DNA from: Rhynchopus sp. YZ270_cl-10
Taxonomy: Eukaryota > Euglenozoa > Diplonemea > Diplonemida > Diplonemidae
Length of the DNA: 64,000 nt
Assembly (NCBI GenBank): GCA_964035575.1
Contig: OZ037833.1
Span: 1,798,001-1,862,000 of the forward strand
Reading direction: 5' to 3'
Positions 62,458 to 64,000 of the stretch are shown here, in pieces. The notes under the pieces were generated by a model that was given only the letters and a program-made list of their open reading frames with translations, had not been told where the DNA came from and made no database searches. Each line of letters opens with the position of its first letter. Within the stretch, counting starts at the first letter, position 1. A program made the translations under genes and the position numbers.

Positions 62458-64000
62458 CTAACTCCCTGTTCCACTATTTTGAGTTTTTTGCCATGAAGCG
62501 AGGAGTAGTGAGGCGGGTCCGGTTAATTGGACGGGAGGTTCTGGGGTTGATGCGGACGCGTGGGTGCCTTGTGTGAGAGGCAGGGAGTGGGTGGAGTGTG
62601 TTTTTGAGAGGGTGCCCCGTGGGGTGCGGGGGGTTTGTGTTTGGAGGCGTTCGCAGAGCGAGGCTGGGCCGAGGGAGGAGGAGCGGTCGGCTTTGTCGTC
62701 GAAGCCTTTGAGCATGCTTTGGTGCTCGGGGCTTTGTGCAACCAGGCGCATGACGTGCTGTACCAGCAGAAGCGAGAAGTTTGGACACACATTCTGCGCA
62801 TCATCCACCAACCTATTCAATCGATTCACACTCTCCGCTACCCCCGCAAACGCCGCACGATGGCTCCGTGACATCTTCACCAACGCAGGCTTCACCACAC
62901 TCTGATACGCCGCAGTACTCAACGACACCTGCCCACCACGAGGCGTGCTCATCGGCGTGCTCCCCCGCTCCGCCCCCCTCGGCGTCAAACGCGGTGTATT
63001 CCGCGACCGTGGAGTGATCATTCGTTGTTCACCTAGCGGCACCACACCAGACCCAAGACCGAGAGGGAGGCGAGGAACCGGTACCTTCCCACCATGAGAG
63101 AAGGAGGGAATGCTGCGCAGACCTGGCCGTGCTGCGGCAGTGCTACTCCGTGTGATAGACGGCTGCGACGCAGGGGTGCGTGTAATGCTCACAGAGGAGC
63201 ATGTGTCCGGAAAGTCCCAGTCACTCTTGACACTCTCGTCGGCATCCCCACTCCATGTCCTTCCATGCGCAACCCGCCTCTGTTCTACCTGTGTGCGGCT
63301 CCGTATCCACACCTCCATGACAGGTTGTAGTACAGTGGTCGCCTGTTCCTGTTCTACTTCTTTAATGAAAGGGTGTCGTCCCACCTCTTGTGCAGAAGGT
63401 CGGTGCTCCGGTCGCTTGACAAGGCAATATGAAACAAATTGTTTGAATAACACCGAAAACTCGCCCGGAAGCTGTGGGGGTGTTGCGCGGGGGATCTCGA
63501 ACAGCGCTTTGGAGGGTATTCTGTCGTAGGGGACCTGCCCTGTGGCGATCTCGAAGGCGGTGATGCCGAGAGACCAGACGTCGCATTTTGTGTCGTAGCG
63601 GCCTTGGGAGATGACTTCTGGTGCCATCCAGTTTGGTGTGCCGACGATGCTTTGTTGCTTTGTGGCGGAGGCGGAGGAGATGGAGTTTGAGGAGATCTGC
63701 CCTACTACGCCGAAGTCAGCGACCTTTACGTTGCCTGCTGTGGAGAGGAGGATGTTCGCAGCCTTCACGTCACGGTGCATGCGGCGCAGTGAGTGTAGAT
63801 ACACCAGGGCAAGCAGTACATCACGCAGCACCACAGCGATCTGCTGCTCCGTCAGACGTGACTGTCGTTCCGTCTGCAGAAACCGCACAACGTCTGCCAC
63901 AGAACCCCCTTCCAAATACTCCATCGCAATCCACAGCTTCGACCCCACAACAGTCGACGAAATGATCTTAACCGTATTCGCATGAGAACACTCCCGCATC
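62458..64000 (-). CDS. STE20-type protein kinase, 5' end outside window
   Basis: The frame is open to the window edge, so the N-terminal lobe (glycine loop and catalytic Lys) is missing. The visible part starts in helix C (MRECSHANTVKI) and runs through the hinge (WIAMEYLEGGS), the catalytic loop MHRDVKAANILL, ADFGVVGQI, the activation segment SIVGTPNWMAPEVI and the APE/DVWSLG helices to about residue 225. The VGTPNWMAPEV wording places it in the STE20/GCK/MST group, which phosphorylates Ser/Thr in cytoskeletal and Hippo-like signalling. The tail of about 290 residues is basic and Ser/Thr/Pro-rich, with a short helical segment (SHRAAFAGVAESVNRLNRLV) near residue 385. No coiled-coil SARAH domain is obvious. 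The catalytic Asp and the DFG motif are intact. Confidence 0.9.
   Translation of the reverse strand, partial: MRECSHANTVKIISSTVVGSKLWIAMEYLEGGSVADVVRFLQTERQSRLTEQQIAVVLRDVLLALVYLHSLRRMHRDVKAANILLSTAGNVKVADFGVVGQISSNSISSASATKQQSIVGTPNWMAPEVISQGRYDTKCDVWSLGITAFEIATGQVPYDRIPSKALFEIPRATPPQLPGEFSVLFKQFVSYCLVKRPEHRPSAQEVGRHPFIKEVEQEQATTVLQPVMEVWIRSRTQVEQRRVAHGRTWSGDADESVKSDWDFPDTCSSVSITRTPASQPSITRSSTAAARPGLRSIPSFSHGGKVPVPRLPLGLGSGVVPLGEQRMITPRSRNTPRLTPRGAERGSTPMSTPRGGQVSLSTAAYQSVVKPALVKMSRSHRAAFAGVAESVNRLNRLVDDAQNVCPNFSLLLVQHVMRLVAQSPEHQSMLKGFDDKADRSSSLGPASLCERLQTQTPRTPRGTLSKTHSTHSLPLTQGTHASASTPEPPVQLTGPASLLLASWQKTQNSGTGS

Overview
The window looks like nuclear DNA of a protist, most likely a euglenozoan and possibly a diplonemid. 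This is inference. All 22 genes I can support lie on the minus strand. Many are closely spaced, and several start codons follow a pyrimidine tract and AG by only 4-21 nt, as expected for spliced-leader acceptor sites on polycistronic transcripts. A minority of genes also carry conventional GT-AG introns, mostly short (40-173 nt) with GTATG donors. I saw no rRNA, tRNA, spliced-leader RNA, CRISPR array or bacterial operon feature. Lineage-diagnostic RNA genes are absent, so the placement stays tentative.

Layout, left to right. 1-5034 has no supported gene and holds a 938-bp satellite of a 9-bp unit beside a 172-bp satellite of a 5-bp unit. 5035-11217 carries a basic low-complexity protein, a small two-exon protein whose 907-nt intron holds a five-unit tandem array, a small NLS-bearing protein and a ZNF598/Hel2-type ubiquitin ligase. 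12492-28323 carries a five-exon 1504-aa coiled-coil protein, a four-exon 1322-aa type I membrane protein, a coiled-coil/zinc-ribbon protein and a small helical protein. 31855-44250 is the densest part: a two-domain universal stress protein, a FYVE-FYVE-C2-histidine-phosphatase fusion, a very acidic repeat protein, a basic hypothetical protein, a LYR-motif protein and a discoidin-like protein. 44251-50675 is a gene-free island of short inverted-repeat (MITE-like) elements. 50676-64000 carries a TPR/Myb-like protein, a PPR protein, a tandem pair of polyprenol-kinase-like membrane proteins, a membrane-anchored cupin, a tandem pair of secreted sulfatases and a truncated STE20-type kinase.

How the genes fit together. 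The gene set is mixed: ribosome quality control (Hel2), mitochondrial assembly and RNA handling (LYR, PPR), membrane lipid or dolichol metabolism (kinase-like pair), secretion (sulfatases), endosomal lipid signalling (FYVE protein) and cytoskeleton or signalling (coiled coil, kinase). I see no single pathway. The two adjacent tandem duplications (unit lengths 2039 and 2088 bp) show active local duplication, and the sulfatases show a gene-conversion-like identical tract.

The most unusual signal is between genes. Three families of roughly 30-45-nt stem-loops (called A, B and C here) share a 5' arm ending in GCCTC, often sit side by side, and all copies I noticed have the same orientation, antisense to the genes. 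A fourth family (D, about 113 bp) occurs three times plus a fragment in the same orientation, in an intron or just downstream of genes.
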